In this document: one piece after another, positions 46,047 to 48,069 of the stretch
How positions within the stretch are numbered: the stretch's first letter is position 1
How the letters are laid out: each line of letters opens with the position of its first letter
Source of the DNA: Helicobacter heilmannii
GTDB taxonomy: Bacteria > Campylobacterota > Campylobacteria > Campylobacterales > Helicobacteraceae
DNA: 48,069 nt
NCBI RefSeq assembly: GCF_001283065.1
Contig: NZ_CDMK01000002.1
Coordinates: 7,888-55,956 of the forward strand
Direction: 5' to 3'
Translations under genes and position numbers: made by a program
The notes under the pieces: model-generated
Databases searched by the model: none
Told to the model about the DNA's origin: nothing
What the model saw: the letters and a program-made list of their open reading frames with translations, nothing else

Positions 46047-46851
46047 AATTGCCTTCTCTCTCTCTCTCTCTTAACAACCCACTTAAAAATGGCGTGTTTG
46101 GCACGGAGTAGCCATAGATCCCCATAAAATCCCTGGATGCGCTCTCACCGATGATGAGCACCACATTGGGCACGCTGTCTTTGTCCACGCCAAGATAATC
46201 TTTGGGGTAGGGTTGGTTAAAGTTGGTATAAATGCGTTTGGCTTGCGCGCGGTTGTGGATGGTGTCTAGGATGGCCGTGGTTTCCTTTAAAATGGGCGTG
46301 AGGTGGGAGGCGATGATGAGATTGACCACATACCCGCTAGGGCCTTGTTGCAAATTGTACCCTGTACGGATGGAGTGGGCAGTAATCCCGCCCAAAAACA
46401 GTGCAAAAACCAAACCTGCTTGTCTGCACTTGAGAGAAATTTTAAAGCGCATCAAGAACAAAAACAGCCCACAAAAGAGCAGGAAACCCACGAGCACCCC
46501 AATATGGGGCAAGAGCACGCCCACCAAAAAGGCGTGTATCTCACTTCTATTGGTGGCCAAAATGGTTTCAATCAAGGCTTGGTTAAAGCCCATGCTAAAG
46601 CAGTGAGAGGTGAAAAAGTCCAAAAAGGCAAAGCTTAGACTAAGGATGAGCAGCACATTTTTTAGTCCATTTTCCAACTTGACGGGCAAAAAGTCCAAGA
46701 CAAAGTAACACAGATAAAAGAACAACAGCCCATAAAAGGCGACCTTGAGTACATGGCGGCTCAAAACCCCACCCATATGCACATCCATAGAAAAAAACGC
46801 CGCCCACACAGACACAAGCCACATCAGCCAAAAGCGTCTATCCAAAACCAT
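46015..46851 (-). CDS. eptA: EptA lipid A phosphoethanolamine transferase, 5' part
   Basis: 278 codons. Five predicted membrane helices (about 5-160) are followed by the start of the periplasmic domain, including the catalytic GESASRD loop, with E236 as metal ligand and S237 where Thr is usual. Reading then passes through an AG dinucleotide repeat (RERERE) and stops shortly after. The product lacks most of the catalytic domain. EptA adds phosphoethanolamine to lipid A and confers polymyxin/cationic peptide resistance; H. pylori HP0022 is the counterpart. Phase-off is the preferred reading over a dead gene. Confidence 0.88.
   Translation of the reverse strand: MVLDRRFWLMWLVSVWAAFFSMDVHMGGVLSRHVLKVAFYGLLFFYLCYFVLDFLPVKLENGLKNVLLILSLSFAFLDFFTSHCFSMGFNQALIETILATNRSEIHAFLVGVLLPHIGVLVGFLLFCGLFLFLMRFKISLKCRQAGLVFALFLGGITAHSIRTGYNLQQGPSGYVVNLIIASHLTPILKETTAILDTIHNRAQAKRIYTNFNQPYPKDYLGVDKDSVPNVVLIIGESASRDFMGIYGYSVPNTPFLSGLLREREREGNFADPNPACKT
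46055..46071 (-). repeat. (AG)8 dinucleotide repeat at the eptA frame break
   Basis: On the coding strand, eight AG units directly precede the point where the two eptA frames diverge. Frame arithmetic: adding one unit (nine) or losing two (six) joins the 5' and 3' parts; eight, as here, gives premature termination. This is the only dinucleotide tract of that length seen in the window. Confidence 0.9.
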
Positions 46852-46880
46852 TTAGACCCTTTACGCATCAATAAAGTTAT

Positions 46881-46886
46881 ATTGTA
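46881..46886 (-). promoter_or_regulatory. Predicted extended -10 box for eptA
   Basis: TACAAT preceded by TGT (TGTTACAAT) on the minus strand, 30 bases before the eptA ATG. It fits an extended -10 element of a housekeeping-type promoter. No -35 is apparent. Confidence 0.45.
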
Positions 46887-47036
46887 ACACAGGCTAGGAG
46901 CAAAATAGAGATGTTAAGAGTTCACATCATAGCACAAAAGTACACCTATAAAAAATAAATAAGAAGACCGATACATCCAAGCACAAAATATTTTTAGGAA
47001 GCGATGAACAACCCATACACCTAACTAAACCCTTTG

Positions 47037-47042
47037 TATAAT
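47037..47042 (+). promoter_or_regulatory. Predicted -10 box (TATAAT) before the decayed esterase
   Basis: A consensus TATAAT 80 bases before the pseudogene's former start codon. A C5-A-C7 stretch (47051-47063) lies in the leader. The rest of 46887-47121 shows no gene. Confidence 0.4.
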
Positions 47043-47121
47043 TTAAGCAAAACCCCCACCCCCCCAAAACACTCTCTATGTGCTAATATGCCCACCTAGA
47101 AAGATTCAATCAGCGTTATTT

Positions 47122-47962
47122 ATGTATCTAAAAGCCCTTGGATTAGTGGTGCTGGCTACACTTGCCCTTGCTAAAAACCTAGATAAAACGCAAAACATTA
47201 TAGATCACATGCCACCCCCCTTAAGGGGTAAAATGCACCCCATTAACACGCAAAATGTGGGGCGCAAATACCTAAACATCGCCTACGCCACACAGTCTCA
47301 AACCCAAAAACTAGACCTAGAGTGGGCAAAGCTCTCTTCCCCGTGATTTTCGCCATCCATGGGGGTGGCTTTGCCTTTGGAGATAAGGCAACGGGCTAGA
47401 TCAACCCCCAAATGTACGCTTTAAAACTGGGCTATGCGGTGGCAAGCGTCAATTACCGCCTTTCTAAAGAAGCCCCCTTCCCTATGGCGATTTACGACCT
47501 TAAAGCCGCCGTGCGTTTTCTTAAAGCCCACGCCAAGCAATACCACCTAGACCCCCATAAAATCATCGCTTGGGGCGACTCGGCAGGGGACAATTGGCTT
47601 GTATGCTTGGCACAACGGCACTGCACCCCGAGTTGGAGGACTTAAGCATGGCAATCCCACACAGACAAGCCAAGTGCAAGCGGTGGTGGATTTTTATGGC
47701 CCATCGACTTTAGCACCATGGACGCGCAGTTCAAGCAAAACGGGCAACCCCACACGAAAAACACCCCGTCAATGCCCCAAATTCCACAGAAGTGCGCTGC
47801 ATGTGCGTTGCCATTTCTAAAATCCCTAACCTCGTGAAGTTTGCTAACCCTGCAAGCTGTATTTCTAAAAACATGTCCCCTTTTTTTATCATGAACGGCT
47901 CTAAAGACTCCATTGTGCTCACACAGCAGAGCGTCCCCTAAAGCCACCTTGACAGACACTAG
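47122..47962 (+). pseudogene. Decayed secreted alpha/beta-hydrolase esterase
   Basis: Broken carboxylesterase. A clear signal peptide begins at 47122 (MYLKALGLVVLATLALAKN). The frame is then lost near 47340. The oxyanion-hole motif HGGGFAFGD follows in another frame and is interrupted by a TAG at 47397. SVNYRL and the nucleophile region GDSAGD follow, then two further frame changes carry DFYGP and a C-terminal NGSKDSIV (the acid-loop region). It ends early, lacking the usual catalytic His segment. At least three frameshifts and two stops exclude function, yet the motifs remain readable, so decay is fairly recent. Confidence 0.8.
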
Positions 47963-47989
47963 ATGTTAAGTCTTATCATATTAAGAGTG

Positions 47990-48034
47990 CTCGAAAGATT
48001 TTGTTGCTTGTTTCATGCAAGTTTGATTTTCGAG
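47990..48034 (+). other. Nested hairpin in the leader of the last CDS
   Basis: CTCGAAA (47990-47996) and TTTCGAG (48028-48034) can pair, enclosing an inner CTTG (48007-48010)/CAAG (48018-48021) stem. The structure ends 25 bases before the ATG at 48060 and could be a 5' leader element. It does not match a riboswitch I recognise. Confidence 0.3.
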
Positions 48035-48059
48035 TGTAATTTTTATTTAAAGGATTCTC

Positions 48060-48069
48060 ATGTCTGCAC
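48060..48069 (+). CDS. Start of a CDS cut by the window edge
   Basis: ATG-TCT-GCA at the very end of the window, with AAAGGA about six bases upstream, in a properly spaced position after an AT-rich leader. Only three codons are visible, so no product can be named. Confidence 0.45.

Overview
The window looks like chromosomal DNA of a gastric, non-pylori Helicobacter. Nearly every housekeeping gene has a recognisable H. pylori counterpart, and several runs keep H. pylori gene order: DUF493-ybgC-two SNF transporters-pldA; membrane protein-amiA-fabX-tyrS-spoT-rpoZ-pyrH; bioA-PpiD-like-ftsA-ftsZ; tgt-COG3400-aroB-mscS; rocF/ald. By eye the base composition is near 45-50% GC, well above H. pylori. 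This points to the H. felis / H. bizzozeronii / H. heilmannii / H. salomonis group; the species is an inference.

Layout. 1-5600 is an accessory stretch: a small metal-binding-like protein, a one-chain restriction-modification enzyme (nuclease + N6-adenine methylase) and a decayed TerB-like gene. 5924-7753 (minus) is DUF507-carA-51 aa coiled-coil protein. 7900-14034 holds dsbI (disulfide oxidase with a beta-propeller), DUF493 and ybgC (minus), two tandem Na+-neurotransmitter-type symporters and the outer-membrane phospholipase pldA. 14024-17943 (minus) is a cysteine-type ABC uptake operon ending in a D-2-hydroxyacid dehydrogenase. 17997-30089 carries acnB, mqnA and a long minus-strand run: membrane protein, amiA, fabX, tyrS, spoT, rpoZ, pyrH, bioA. 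30207-34166 is PpiD-like chaperone-ftsA-ftsZ. 34163-39283 is tgt, then a COG3400 protein, aroB and an MscS channel. 39461-43507 is DUF485-actP-rocF-ald. 43473-46851 (minus) is a lipid A/LPS remodelling locus: eptA followed by the two Kdo-hydrolase genes. 47122-47962 is a decayed esterase, and a new CDS starts at 48060.

The strongest lead is eptA. It is split into two frames exactly at a run of eight AG dinucleotides (46055-46071). Gain of one unit, or loss of two, would rejoin the frames. This suggests on/off switching of lipid A phosphoethanolamine addition, next to the genes that remove the outer Kdo sugar. A competing explanation is a frameshifting 64-bp insertion just downstream of the repeat. 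Other points of interest are G8 tracts in both SNF transporters, a G7 tract in pldA, a FabX that may be annotated as nitronate monooxygenase, a 51 aa protein overlapping carA, five convergent gene pairs with overlapping 3' ends, and unexplained 10-bp tandem duplications on both sides of the first gene.

I saw no rRNA, tRNA, CRISPR array, insertion sequence or prophage. All calls come from reading the sequence; no alignment or structure prediction was run.
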